DNA of 64,000 bases from Bicyclus anynana (taxonomy: Eukaryota > Arthropoda > Insecta > Lepidoptera > Nymphalidae): positions 2,316,501 through 2,380,500 of the forward strand of contig NC_069094.1 of NCBI RefSeq assembly GCF_947172395.1, in the 5' to 3' direction. Of this stretch, positions 52,774 through 62,734 are shown piece after piece. The translations under genes were made by a program, and so were the position numbers. Under the pieces are notes generated by a model. It made no database searches. It was not told the origin of the DNA and saw nothing but the letters and a program-made list of their open reading frames with translations. Positions within the stretch are counted from its first letter, which is position 1; the number at the start of each line of letters is the position of its first letter.

Positions 52774-52885
52774 TCGATAGTTCAATGGTAGACGGACTCA
52801 TCACCGAGGGGTCGTGGTTCGAAACCCGCCCTGAACTTTTCGATAATTGAACCTAAGGCTTTACTGACTAGCTGAAGGGGAAATC
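52774..52885 (+). mobile_element. SINE-C copy
   Basis: TCTCGATAGTTCAATGGTAG head, CATCACCGAGGGGTCGTGG, GGTTCGAAACCCGCCC B box, GCTTTACTGACTAGCTGAAGGGG. Confidence 0.75.
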
Positions 52886-53012
52886 TATTGAGCGTCCACA
52901 ATGCTGTGTATCAATGAAATGTAAGGCACTGCTAGACGAAGTTGCGTGTAACTATATTTTTTTAAGAACATTTCGCTTAACTTTTACGTACCTATAACCA
53001 ATATTCTCATAT

Positions 53013-53304
53013 CATTATAAACCCATATTCAGCTCTGAGTTCGAGTCTCCTCTCAAAATAAGAGAGCTTAGCCCAATAGTCCACCACGCTGCCCAATGCG
53101 GATTGGCAGTCTTCACACACGCAGAGAATTAAGAAAATTTTCTGGTATGCAGGTTTCCTCCCGATGTTTTCCCTTCACCATTTGAGACACATGAGTTAAA
53201 ATCCACATAATTGAAAAGTTTGAGGTGCATACCATAGACCGGATTCGAACCCACAACCTCCGAAATCGGAGGCAGAGGTCAAATCCACTGTGCTATCACG
53301 GCTC
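53013..53304 (-). mobile_element. SINE-A, nearly full-length
   Basis: Reversed copy with CATTATAAACCCATATTCAG tail side, CCACCACGCTGCCCAATGCG, CACATAATTGAAAAGTTTGAG, GGATTCGAACCCACAACC (B box) and CACTGTGCTATCACGGC. TCATAT directly borders both sides (53007-53012, 53305-53310). Confidence 0.85.
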
Positions 53305-53342
53305 ATATGCACACTGCAATTAGTTGGAAATACTGCTACTAT

Positions 53343-53450
53343 CGACCCACCTATAGGTGGACTGAGGACTGTCAGCGAGATCGTATAGTCCAGTCCAAGC
53401 AAGAGGCGTATCTCTAGCAGTAGACGTCCATCGGCTCTTGATGATCATGA
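53343..53450 (+). pseudogene. RTE-type LINE 3' end, 5' truncated, diverged
   Basis: CGACCCACCTATAGGTGGAC corresponds to the Arg-Pro-Pro-Thr-Arg-Trp codons of the intact LINE. AGTCCAAGCAAGAGGCGTATC and GCAGTAGACGTCCATCGGCTC then lead to TTGATGATCATGA (tail). A related but different lineage from the copy at 38970. Confidence 0.7.
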
Positions 53451-53541
53451 CTACTAGAAGTGGATACGACAATCGCCCAGCAGGCGGGGATCGAACCCAA
53501 GACCTTTTCGTATTGTGTTACCTTTACCGCAGAGTTTTCAA
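53441..53541 (-). mobile_element. SINE-C fragment
   Basis: AGTGGATACGACAATCGCCC, GCAGGCGGGGATCGAACCCAAG (B-box complement), CCTTTACCGCAGAGTTTTCAAGG (A-box region). Confidence 0.65.
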
Positions 53542-53543
53542 GG

Positions 53544-53825
53544 CATAAGAGCGCTTTTAGACTAGCGTTTTTTATGTGCGTATGAGCTCGTATGAGCTCG
53601 CGTATAGGTCATTTTTGGCACGAGCGCAACTTATACTTATACTTACTTAGCGCAAGGCGCGAGAGACGCCTCCCAGAGATACTGATACGATAGCATCGGT
53701 TCGAGCGAACACACCGAAATATGCCCTTTTACGCGAGTCCAGTTTTTTGAAGAGCGTAATGTAGCGCGCGTATGCTGAAACGGCTGTAAACGCGCAAAAA
53801 ATACGCTAGTCTGAAATCACCCTTA
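53544..53825. mobile_element. MITE with AGACTAGCG terminal inverted repeats
   Basis: ATAAGAGCGCTTTTAGACTAGCGTTTTTTATG at the left pairs with the complement of GCGCAAAAAATACGCTAGTC, then TGAAATCACCCTTAA at the right. Interior CGCGCG/GAGCTCG motifs raise GC content. The right edge is TTAA and the left ATAA, so a TTAA target is possible. Confidence 0.68.
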
Positions 53826-53829
53826 AAGT

Positions 53830-54224
53830 TATTTTAATGGTTTGCATTTTGCCGGTAGGTACAAATAACTACAAACTCCTTTTAAAGAGGTTTTCATACT
53901 GATCGGATATATACGCGGGTGAAGAGGAAAGCCTGACTAAATGTACTCGTAGGAGCCGACACAGCTGGTTTCTCAGAAAGCGGGTACTAAGTCGAACTGC
54001 CCCGAGCTGTTCTTACGAAAATATTTGCTATTATTCTCCGCCGGAGTCTGCAGTGAGCTTGCTATTACTTGAAATTACTTGGCTAGTTCTAGGTGTTATG
54101 TTTTACTGTCTTACTTCGTACTTGAGGCGTAATAAGTAACGGTTAGTTTGAGTCAGTGTTTTTGTAGGTACAAAGTGCATATATTTCGGGGGGGAAATGT
54201 GTAAATATATGTGTAAATAATGAT
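53830..54224. other. No recognised feature
   Basis: Mixed composition, no coding motif or repeat recognised. Confidence 0.4.
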
Positions 54225-54472
54225 TATAAATTAACTTTCAGTTCAGATAAACGGTTTAAGTTTTTATCTATTGGTCGGATACCGAAAAAAATACTTCGAT
54301 GGCGCCTATTTCTCAAACTGGAACCATGACTTACACTTCCAAGCTTCTATCCCTAGGTTCTCAGACCTACTGAATATGTATATAAAATTTCATAAGAATC
54401 GGCCAAGCCGTTTTGGGGGATTATGGCTACAAACATTGTTACAAGAGAATTTTATATTTATGATATAGAGTA
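54225..54472. repeat. Probable interspersed repeat
   Basis: ATAAAATTTCATAAGAATCGGCCAAGCCGTTTTGGGGGATTATGG is a phrase common to lepidopteran dispersed repeats, followed by an ACAAGAGAATTTTATATTTATGAT end. Only copy here; class unknown. Confidence 0.4.
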
Positions 54473-54474
54473 GG

Positions 54475-54987
54475 TACGTATTCCTACGAACTTAGTATAA
54501 TAATGAATTAAAGAATTTCTCTCCTTTTAATAAAATTTCGTAATCCATTTTTAAAGACGTAAGAAAATTGCAAAAAATATTTTAGTCTTAAAAGACAGAC
54601 ATCGAAATCTACAGCGAAAGTTATCATATTATTTGTTCGAAACAATACGAGAAATATCCTCTTTTGTATCAAAAGCTCATTGTTTTAGCGTATCTACCCG
54701 TCCCGTAATATGCAAAGCAGGGTCGCACCTTAGTGCGCGTTCACACATCAGACATTTTGTCTAACGCGATTTATTGAATAGTAGCAGGTGTCGCTTTGCG
54801 AAAGTTCACTGTAAACAGTGAAAGATTTTCGAAAGAATCGCGAAAGTTCACTGTAACAGAAGAAAGATTTGGTGAGAATTCTTTCATTCATTCATTCAAT
54901 TTCAAATCAGAACCATCAGCTTGTTTGAAAAACTGTGTATTTAATACGATTATGCAGACCCATAGGAATATTATGAAGGTAGTGTAT
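54475..54987. other. No gene recognised; short internal repeat
   Basis: GCGAAAGTTCACTGTAAACA and TCGCGAAAGTTCACTGTAACAG (about 54798-54860) form a partial tandem repeat of about 42 bp. The 72-codon frame over it is not supported otherwise. Confidence 0.4.
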
Positions 54988-55276
54988 AGAGACGTTATAG
55001 CCCAGTGGATATGACCTCTGCTTTCGATTCGGAGAATGTAGGTTTGAATCTGGTTCGGGGCATGCACCTCCAACTTTTCAGTTGTGTGAATTTTAAGAAA
55101 TTAAATATCAAACGACGAAGGAATACATCGTGAAGAAACATGCATCTGAGAATTTTCTTAATTCTCTAGGTGTGTCAAGTCTGCCAATCCACATTGGACC
55201 AGCGTGGTGGATTAAAGCCTCTCATCCTGAGAGAGACTCGTGCTCAACAGTGAGCCTGACATTGGTTGTTAATGAT
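54988..55276 (+). mobile_element. SINE-A, full-length, diverged
   Basis: GAGACGTTATAGCCCAGTGG head, GTTTGAATCTGGTTCGGGGC B box, CAACTTTTCAGTTGTGTGAA, CAATCCACATTGGACCAGCG, then GTGAGCCTGACATTGGTTG, TTAATGATGG tail. Confidence 0.83.
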
Positions 55277-55279
55277 GGT

Positions 55280-55790
55280 GAGTGCATATTTTTGTAATGC
55301 ATATATTTTTTACATCTCACAATAATTGTTATAAAAATTATAAACATTAAACGACTTGATGTGTAACAAATATTGTATGTTGGATTTTGTCGTACAACAA
55401 GTCGCCAGTGAGTTATCGCCCTTATTCCCTTGTCATTCCGAGTTACGTAATAGCCGGGGACACAGGCTAAATTCAATAGAGCCTATTTTTTGTATTATTT
55501 ATGGGAATTTGAACGAATGCTCTGAATTTTAAAATACCTTAAATTTTCCATTGGGAACGAATGATGGATTTGTTTGTTGATAATGCGGGTAGATACACAC
55601 GTTTCGTTTGACACACATTTTCAAACTATTTTAATCCGTTTTGATGACAGTATAGCATTTATGGAATTAAAAATTCTTTGTCGGAAACACGGTTTGCGTT
55701 TAGTTACTACGGCTACTGAGTATTGAATTTTAATGGTATTATTTCCATAAAAAAATATGTTTTCATAACCCAAAATTTAAAAAAAAAATC
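55280..55790. other. No recognised feature
   Basis: AT-rich non-coding sequence. Confidence 0.45.
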
Positions 55791-55794
55791 AAAA

Positions 55795-56230
55795 CTCATT
55801 TATTTCAAATAGGCTCAGTTTACAAGCACTTTTGATACGTCAGTTGACTATTTAAAAAGATTCTACCACCGGTTTGGAAGGTAGGTTCTGCTGAGAAGAA
55901 ACCGGCAAGAAACTCAGCAGTTGCTCTTTAAAAAAAAAATCATACAATATTATAATATACAATTAATGATAACAATACAATTTCTTATAGTTTTTCTTCC
56001 TGTGTGAAGGTGGAAGCTGATCCAACGGCCTCCAAGCATCTTTATCATTAAGACACTCATCAATGGTGTAGTAACCTCGACTAAGTAAATGTGTTTCAGC
56101 ACATTGCTTAAAGCTATGCATTGGCAACCCTGACGTGTTAGCCTAACCGTGTTGGACTTACGTGATAATTTTATAACTGGAAATTGTTTTTAATACTGTA
56201 GCAGAAGTAGATGACCTAAGTTATTATAAA
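55795..56230 (-). pseudogene. LINE C-terminal remnant and 3' UTR, Jockey/CR1-like (broken)
   Basis: On the minus strand, about 56125 down to 56015 reads AMHSFKQCAETHLL, then SRGYYTIDECLNDKDAWRPL, the characteristic LINE C-terminus [LL-x-YY-x-ID-x-L-ND-x-AW]. Downstream is the 3' UTR with AACTGCTGAGTTTCTTGCCG (reversed at 55901) and CTTCTCAGCAGAACC. The RT core is absent. A second 3' UTR copy is at 57990-58195. Confidence 0.65.
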
Positions 56231-56429
56231 TTGAAAATCCATTGCCTACAAACGAGTAAAATTTTGCAGGACATACTAAGAACGTAAAGTAAAACACGTT
56301 GTATCTGACAAACCAATTTATAGATATAAACTCTGTGCATGTAATTAAGTACACCGAATACCGAAACCATTAGACCGCAACACGATAGCGAAGAAATATG
56401 ATTAAGGTAACTACAGGTTTATACTCTAA

Positions 56430-56758
56430 CTAGCGGACGCCCGCGACTTCGTCCGCGTGGTAATCAATGTAAACTTTCATACCCTATTTCACCCCTTTTT
56501 TATTTTATTTTCGCAATAAAAAGTATCCTATAACCTTCTCCGTATTATGGTCTTAAACCGTATCAAGTTTCATTTGAATTCAATAAGTAGTTTCAGCGTG
56601 ATGTCCCAATAACAAAAGACACGGACAGACAGATAGACAAAAAATCAAAAAAAAAATATATTTAGTTTCAGTATCGATTATATAATGCCCCTATCAAAAA
56701 TTTTAAAAATATCTCAGTGTTAAGAATGTACAAAATGTATTCGTATTATAAGTATAGA
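56430..56758 (-). mobile_element. Non-autonomous Helitron, distinct interior
   Basis: CTAGCGGACGCCCGCGACTTC with CGTCCGCG at the reversed 3' end and TATTATAAGTATAGA at the 5' end. The interior (CCTATTTCACCCCTTTTTT, AGTAGTTTCAGCGTGATG, CGGACAGACAGATAGAC) differs from both common groups. 329 bp with both ends preserved. Confidence 0.8.
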
Positions 56759-56759
56759 T

Positions 56760-57390
56760 TCTAGATGGCGTTAGTAGTACTCTGTACCACGTAACGTTTG
56801 GTGTTACAAATGGTGTAAATAAATTCTCAAATTGTGAATAAATGTATAGAAATCGTCCAGTTTTATTATAAATAAAGAAATAGATAACAAAAAAAAAATC
56901 ATTTGGACAATACACACATCACTACCAAGGAACCCACGGCCGGGGATGCAAAAAGCAGGGTCGTCCTACTCCGTCATAAGTCGTCAAATTTTTATACTCA
57001 CTCCTACTAAAAGTTACTGGAATAATTTAAACCAAACCATTCCAGTTCGTACCGGTATGAACCGGATATAGCGACCGGGTGAAGAGAACCGCTCGTAAAT
57101 CAAGGGTATAACACCTGCGACAAAGGACACGAGGCTTTTAACATTTACAAAAATTACCCTCCCTTCCTATATTATTATATTTTGGATCACAATTTTCGAC
57201 GAAAGTCCTTAATACTAATGACGGAAGGTCATAAAAGGGAGGGTTGAAATCTGAAAGGTCGTGAACCTTTTACCCGTACCTACTTATTATAGTGTAAAAG
57301 TGCTTTGATAAAGTACAGGTACCTACATAACATATGTTGTTAATTTTTATAGGTCTATAGTGTATCTACACTACTGTTGCATATAAATAT
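56760..57390. other. No gene; short LINE-like 3' segment
   Basis: 56888-56990 (CATTTGGACAATACACACATC, CCCACGGCCGGGGATGC, AAAAGCAGGGTCGTCC) resembles 61645-61680 and 62142-62185 and is probably a LINE 3'-region remnant on the minus strand. The rest is AT-rich. Confidence 0.4.
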
Positions 57391-57397
57391 CTTATAA

Positions 57398-57477
57398 TAT
57401 ACTCAGAGGTACAATCCGCCCTCTTTAATATGACGCGAGTATATTAAAGTAGGCGGATAATTGTGCCTCTGAGTATA
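57398..57477. repeat. 80 bp foldback (near-palindromic) element
   Basis: TATACTCAGAGGTACAATCC and GCCCTCTTTAATAT pair with ATATTAAAGTAGGC and GGATAATTGTGCCTCTGAGTATA around a loop of about nine bases (GACGCGAGT). Few mismatches. Outside the hairpin, TATAAT-rich sequence continues on both sides. It could be a tiny MITE. Confidence 0.75.
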
Positions 57478-57479
57478 TA

Positions 57480-57885
57480 TTATAATACAGTGTAACTGTC
57501 TCGTTAACGCCGTGGTTAGCCCATGTGGCTTCGGATGACTGTCCTGGGTGCGAATCCTGAAATACCTACTAGATTTTCATTCTTAGAAGATATATTCAGT
57601 AACAAATCTCAGCCCGGAGTTGGTGGGTTTACAGCCTTTTTAAGCCGTTTTTACTCTTTGGGTACGGAATCCTAAAAACAAATAAACAAATCTACACCAG
57701 ATAATCTAAGCTAACGAGACAGTCTCACAATGAGGCATTTCGACATTAAAAGCTGCATAAGATCGCTGTAGCAATTATTATACAGCTCTAATAGCGCCTT
57801 AACTCTTATTGTCAAGTCTTCGGCGCTAATTGGGTAGATTGTAGCTGGCAAAAACCAGCCGTAACTCCAGACAACTAAGGCCGGG
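57480..57885. other. No gene recognised; tRNA-like remnant
   Basis: GCCGTGGTTAGCCCATGTGG and GTCCTGGGTGCGAATCCTG (57510-57565) look like an old SINE head. Nothing else recognised. Confidence 0.35.
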
Positions 57886-57989
57886 CATACACGAACAGCT
57901 TGGTTTGACTGCTTCAAGCTGCGACTGTAAAGTTAACAACAGACTTGTATGCAAGGTAGGTAGGTACATATACGAATCAGTCGAGTAAA

Positions 57990-58195
57990 ATCAAAATTAA
58001 TTTCAAGTAGGCTTAGTTTTCAAGCACTTTTGAAACATAAAGTTTGATTATTTGTAAAGATTCTACCACAAGTTTGGAAGAAGTCTGTTGAGAAGAGCAG
58101 GCAAAAAACTCAACATTGTTAACATTATTAAAATTTATTTTAGTTTTACTTCCTGTGTGAAGGTAGCAGCAGTTTAAACAATGGGTGGTCATCAT
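57990..58195 (-). repeat. LINE 3' UTR fragment (Jockey/CR1-like)
   Basis: TTTCAAGTAGGCTTAGTTTTC, AAGATTCTACCACAAGTTTGG, AGAAGAGCAGGCAAAAAACTC and ACTTCCTGTGTGAAGGTAGC match 55810-56015 in order and orientation. Confidence 0.7.
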
Positions 58196-58196
58196 C

Positions 58197-58325
58197 ATCA
58201 TATCAGCCGATGGACGTATACTGCACGATCTATATAAGGCATAGGCCTTTTGTAGGGACTTCCAAACATCACGATACTGAGCCACCTGTATCGAATCCCT
58301 GCGATCCGCTTTATGTCGTCAGTCC
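58197..58325 (-). pseudogene. RTE-type LINE 3' end, strongly 5' truncated
   Basis: CATCATCATATCAGCCGATGG, then GCATAGGCCTTTTGTAGGGA, CTTCCAAACATCACGATACTG and CTTTATGTCGTCAGTCCAC: the complement of the last about 115 bp of the intact LINE, with a short insertion (CACGATCTATATAA) near the end. The coding frame is broken. Confidence 0.85.
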
Positions 58326-58779
58326 ACTAGTCCGGGGGTTGGTCGCACGGTGATATTTCATCGTGCGGTCAAGCCACTAGTCCGTGGGTCAAGCAGTCAC
58401 TAGGCTGCTGACAGACTTCTGACTGACTACTCGAGCTGTCGACTGCAGTTATCCCCGCCCGCGCTTTTTATTCCACGTCGCACACGCTATCTGCCCGCTC
58501 GCTTCCTTTGTTTAATGAGAAAAATGGACGATAACTTCGATTGTGACGCGCTAATAAATACAATAAAAACACAAGAACTTTTATGAATTCAAATTAAAGT
58601 TGTCAACTGCTCGAGCAGTTATCAATTGCAGTTTCAAGCTGTTAACTCTGACTTCAACAGCGATCCGCGTATGTTGATCACTGCTCGAGTTTTACGTGTG
58701 TAGTTGGCCTTACCAAGTTTCTTATTCGGAATAAGAGCGCTGTATTTTTAGTGCGACACTAAATCCACAAGGGAATCCG

Positions 58780-58880
58780 TTTGACCTGGAAAGCTGTAAT
58801 TTTGCATAGGTTCAAGTATTTTGCATTTTAACGTCCACAATTTCGCTAAGTAGCGAGATAGTTGTGTGCCAACGGTGGAT
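58780..58880. repeat. ~100 bp repeat, copy 1
   Basis: GTTTGACCTGGAAAGCTGTAATTTTGCATAGG, ATTTTGCATTTTAACG and AGATAGTTGTGTGCCAAC recur in the same order at 59966-60066. Class unknown. Confidence 0.6.
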
Positions 58881-58889
58881 CGTTTAGAT

Positions 58890-59253
58890 CAAGGTTTCTC
58901 AAAGTGGTACGCGAACCCCTAGGGGTTCGCCATTCGACGGTAGGGGGTTCGCGACAAGATTTATGTAATAATCGCTTGATAATTGATACCAATTGAGAAT
59001 TAGGGTTAAAATTGTCCAAAACTATTCCTAACATTGAAAACATTTGCGATAAGAAACAAGCACACCCATAACATTAATATTACAAAGACATTTCTTTTGG
59101 TACTTTATGTGCTACCTTTTATTCAAATAAAAAGCTTATTTTCTTCTACAAAATTATTTTTTTTTTGGGGGGGATTCATTAGTTAGTAAGGGGTTTGCTA
59201 TCACTTGGAAATGTTAACAGGGGTTCGTGGAGCCGAAAGTTTGAGAAACCCTG
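58890..59253. mobile_element. hAT-type non-autonomous element, 8 bp target duplication
   Basis: A 364 bp unit with inverted ends CAAGGTTTCTCAAA and TTTGAGAAACCCTG, then GCGAACCCCT/AGGGGTTCG-type subterminal repeats. It is flanked by GTTTAGAT (58882-58889) and GTTTACAT (59254-59261), an 8 bp duplication with one mismatch. CAGGG-like ends plus 8 bp duplication are typical of hAT transposons. Short minus-strand frames have no transposase motif. Confidence 0.8.
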
Positions 59254-59311
59254 GTTTACATGTTTGACTTTTACTGGTCTTGATAGGTAGGTATCAAATA
59301 ATTGTAATGTT

Positions 59312-59480
59312 ACTAGCGGACGCCCGAGACTCCGTTTATGCGTAGGTATATATTTTCCATAATCCAAAATCCATAACCATAGAATTAAAAGTAGCCCATT
59401 TTCTGCTCCATGTTCCAACATATCTCTGTACTGATTCATCTAAGTAAGTTCAACGGTTTTTCTGCGAAAAGGAGATAGAC
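59312..59480 (-). mobile_element. Helitron fragment
   Basis: CTAGCGGACGCCCGAGACTCC at the reversed 3' end, AAAAGTAGCCCATTTTCTG inside. The 5' terminus is lost before SINE-B begins. Confidence 0.6.
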
Positions 59481-59487
59481 TTACTTT

Positions 59488-59815
59488 TTTTTTTATTCTT
59501 TTCAAGTTAGCCCTTGACTACAATCTCACCTTATGGTAAGTGATGATACAATCTAAGATGGAAGCGAGCTAACTTATTACCTACTTAGGAGGAGGATGAA
59601 AATCCAGACTCTTTTCGGTTTCTACACGACGACGACGACGACGACCGGCACGCTAAATCGCTTGGTACGTATTTGTCGGTAGGGTCGGCCACAGCCGAAG
59701 CCTCCCACCAGCCATAGAAAATCTCAATCAACCCAGCCGCGGTGGATTTACAAGACCATAGTCTTGTAAATCCACCGCGCATATCACAGCGGCGCGGAGG
59801 CCGGCGGTTCGCTTT
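59488..59815 (-). mobile_element. SINE-B, full-length but rearranged
   Basis: T-run, AGCCCTTGACTACAATCTC, GGAGGAGGATGAAAATCCAG, a CGACGACGACGACGACGAC expansion (59627-59645), GCTAAATCGCTTGG and CCACAGCCGAAGCCTCCCACC. In the head, the B-box region is replaced by an inverted copy of the adjoining segment (59739-59780). Confidence 0.82.
59739..59780. repeat. Perfect 19 bp inverted repeat inside SINE-B
   Basis: CGCGGTGGATTTACAAGAC, loop CATA, GTCTTGTAAATCCACCGCG. The right arm is normal SINE-B head sequence. The left arm sits where GGGGATCGAACCCAGGACC should be. Confidence 0.9.
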
Positions 59816-59857
59816 TGCATTCATAATATTACTTATTTAATATAAGTTTATGGATAA

Positions 59858-59930
59858 ACTAGCAGACGCCGCGCGGTTTCACCTGCGTGGTTCCCTTTCC
59901 CGTAGAAATACGGGGATAAAATATAATATA
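59858..59930 (-). mobile_element. Helitron 3' fragment, group A
   Basis: CTAGCAGACGCCGCGCGGTTTC, ACCTGCGTGGTTCCCTTTCC, GAAATACGGGGATAAAATAT, then truncated. Confidence 0.65.
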
Positions 59931-59965
59931 AACAAACAGTAGACATTTAAACTACTTCGAGAGAT

Positions 59966-60066
59966 TCCATTTGACCTGAAAAGCGGCAATTTAGCATAGA
60001 TTCTAGAATTTTGCATTTCAACGTTCCGCCATTTTGCTAAGTAGAAAGATAGTTGTCTGCCAACCG
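59966..60066. repeat. ~100 bp repeat, copy 2
   Basis: Counterpart of 58780-58880: TTTGACCTGAAAAGCGGCAATTTAGCATAG, TTTTGCATTTCAACG, AGATAGTTGTCTGCCAACC. Confidence 0.6.
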
Positions 60067-60069
60067 AAG

Positions 60070-61138
60070 AATTATGCTTGCTTGTTTAACTACAAGAGTT
60101 TATCTCTGTTGAGCTTTTTAGACCTTGTTCTGGGAAATTGCCTAACATTTCTGTCTTGTACTACCTTTTTTAAATATGGTTTTTTTTTAAAGAATAGGAT
60201 ATTACTTACTGTTTTATATTTTTTTATGTTTACTTTCTGACTTCTTCTGTTTACTTTAAGACTGTGTAACAGGTACCTACGACCATAGTACAAAATATGT
60301 TTTACAATTAAAGGATTCAACAATAATCTAACTGGCGTTGATGGAATCCATAATCTTCTAAGTCCTTTTAACCAATAAGCTATGAAGGCTTAAATAATTG
60401 TCTGTAGATTCTTCTCTCTGTCTTGTTTTCTTACAAGGTCTTGATTTTGATTGCCAGGTCAAACGAACACACATGCGTGTTATCATTACTTCTAAATGAA
60501 TGTACTGATTATAGCGCATTTTTTATCAAGCTGATATAATGAAGATGGTTTTTATTTATTTATTATCTTACAAAAAACATACTTAAATTGAGCCTAACCA
60601 TAGTGCAACACAAACCACAGTTGGTTTTACTGTGCACTGGTTATTACTACTTATAGAAAAAAAAATTTTTTTTTTTCTTAAATATTGATTCTCAGCTATA
60701 CAGTACTCGTTGAATATAATATGATAAGCCACTTCAAAGTTATTGGTGTATCTCTAACAACATGTTTCACTTATCGGTATCGGTATATCGGTTAATTTGT
60801 TTATTATTTTTTGGCAATACTGCCAGTCTTCTGGGCACTTTACCAATACACATTGGACGAATTCTACGACGCATAGGTTTTTAGTTATAATTTTATATTT
60901 CCCTTTTTTATTTAGGTATATTGCATATTTAGGTAGTTACTTTATTTAGTCTTAGATTACTATTTGGTATTTTAAATTTTTTAACTTCATGTTAACTATA
61001 TTGTTAAAAAGAAACTATACACCATCTTAAGCTTCGGTCTCTTAAACAAGCATTTTTTAATTGTCAAGTTTATTTGTAATAATTGACGATGTTTATATGG
61101 TAAACTGCTAACTTAAGGTTTGGTCGCTTATTAAATAT
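60070..61138. other. No recognised feature
   Basis: AT-rich with homopolymers. Overlapping frames at 60034-60323 on opposite strands are incidental. Confidence 0.45.
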
Positions 61139-61337
61139 TATCTGATGTCGCGTGGTTTTACTCGCTTGGTTCCCATTATCGTAGGAATATGGGAATAATA
61201 TATAGCCTATAGCTTTCCTCGATAAATGGGCAATCCAACACTGAAATATTTTTTTAATCAGACCAGTATTTCCTGAGATTAGCGCGTTCAAACAAACATA
61301 CAAATAAACTCTTCAGGTTTATAATATTAGTATAGAA
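61139..61337 (-). mobile_element. Non-autonomous Helitron, group A
   Basis: CTGATGTCGCGTGGTTTTAC, GATAAATGGGCAATCCAACAC, AGATTAGCGCGTTCAAACAAAC, TTTATAATATTAGTATAGA. The terminal CTAG is lost. Confidence 0.78.
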
Positions 61338-61339
61338 AC

Positions 61340-61640
61340 CCCTTACGAACCAGCTTTAAAACTTATAATACTCGTAGCTTCTATTATTATAACATCAGGC
61401 GAGATTACAGAGTTAAGAACTAAGCTCAGAGAATTAATTTGCTCCACTTATCAAACGGTTAAAATATAAGCGCCCGTCTACAAAATCATAATTCCTGCAA
61501 AGTCGAGTAAAGCGTTAACAACTCTTGCAGATGGCAGCTTAATTATTAATCACGATGGAAACACCTGGGACGCCTGTTCTCAGTTTTTGCACCATCGATC
61601 TTATTTTATTGTAGTAGTTGATCAATTTATTAATTTTAAT
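61340..61640. other. No recognised feature
   Basis: AT-rich non-coding interval. Confidence 0.4.
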
Positions 61641-61644
61641 AAAT

Positions 61645-62032
61645 GGTAAATATATTTGGACAATATTCACATCACTATCTATCCCAAAACTTATAGACCG
61701 TATTTCTCTCTCTCTATAGTCGTTCCTTCATTACTGAAGATCGTGGTCCTGGTAAGATCATAACCTGCGGGTCCACACCTTCCACCGGCTTCTGTTGGTG
61801 GCATTCCTGCTATCGTGTAGAGCTTTGTCCCTTTATCCTCCTTCAGCTCGTCAGACCACCGTGTTGGTGAGCGGCCTCTCAGTCTTTTCCCGTCAGTGAT
61901 GCCTGTTACTATTAACTTCTCTAAGCTGCAGTCACCACGCCGTATAATGTGCCCGAAATACCCTAGTGTGCGTTGGTAACATAAGGAGGAAAGCTTAACC
62001 TTGATTCCGAGCTGCGATAGAACTGTATTCAA
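61645..62032 (-). pseudogene. C-terminal remnant of another RTE-like LINE
   Basis: The minus-strand frame 62032-61691 (113 codons) encodes the end of a LINE protein. YFGHIIRR matches the [x-GHI-x-RR] motif of RTE-like proteins (WAGHIVRR in the intact LINE), followed by GKRLRGRSPTRWSDEL (compare GRPPTRWTDDI) and a Gly/Arg/Thr-rich end. After the stop, ATAGTGATGTGAATATTGTCC looks like the start of its 3' UTR. The RT domain is missing; it is a different family from the intact copy. Confidence 0.8.
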
Positions 62033-62044
62033 CAGTTATCTATT

Positions 62045-62443
62045 TTTATTCTACATTTTAATACTTACAAAATCAACACACCTAGACTTTGGAAAGCTTT
62101 TCACACAAATATTTCCATTTCAATAGTTGTGGGACTCACGGCCGTGGATGTAGAAAGCAGGGTCAGAACCCGATGGCTTTTTAAGCTTTACTATCATAAA
62201 TTTCCGAATAATAGAGACAACTTTTCAATTAAATTCATGTCAAGGTTTAACGAGAGGTTAAGCAGCGTTCTAATTTTTTTGATCGTCTAATTTTTATTAT
62301 TGCAGCGTAATTTTTTACTTTACCATAAATCTTGCATTAAAATATTTTGAATGATTTAGATTTTGTATCATTATTATAACAGTAATTGTTAGTAATTTAG
62401 AGAATATTAGTAAACTAAACAGTGTCACTTGTTATCCAGTTGA
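62045..62443. other. No gene; LINE-like segment
   Basis: GGGACTCACGGCCGTGGATG, TAGAAAGCAGGGTCAGAACC (62142-62180) resembles 56936-56975. The rest is AT-rich. Confidence 0.4.
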
Positions 62444-62610
62444 CACGTTCGCTGTGGCATTGACTTTTCTGTACTTTACTCTGATGCGTTACGAGGTTTT
62501 TTGATCTCTTAATAAAACTTTATGTGGTATGGTACGAGGTCATTCGACCTCGTAACTCTTGAAGAAGCTAGACTTACAAGGTCAATTGACCTCGTACCGC
62601 AGCGTACGTA
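62444..62610. mobile_element. piggyBac-type MITE, second copy
   Basis: Same 167 bp length and order as 7754-7920. Left end CACGTTCGCTGTGGCAT, right end GTACCGCAGCGTACGTA, flanked by TTGA (decayed) and TTAA (62611-62614). The terminal repeats carry several mismatches, so this copy is older. Confidence 0.82.
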
Positions 62611-62734
62611 TTAAAGTAGTCCACTGCGAGGCCTCTATATTGTAAGGTTTTGGAGCTTAGACCCACCACTAGAAGAAAATTCAATAAGATTCACACAGTT
62701 CAAAATCCAAAAGGTACGAAATTTTTGGATTGGC

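Larger units (their letters stand above)
57878..58735. mobile_element. Possible MITE interrupted by LINE fragments
   Basis: AAGGCCGGGCATACACGAACAGCTTG (57882) and, in complement, AAGGCCAACTACACACGTAAAAC (58735 backwards) are possible inverted ends. Inside are related CAGTTTCAAGCTGTTAAC and GCTTCAAGCTGCGACTG motifs. The LINE remnants at 57990-58325 would then be later insertions. The inverted match is modest. Confidence 0.35.

Noticed and set aside
58846..59439. Two minus-strand frames (65 and 86 codons) as a transposase
   Set aside because: They overlap the hAT-type element but contain no recognisable hAT dimerisation or catalytic motif; the element is only 364 bp.
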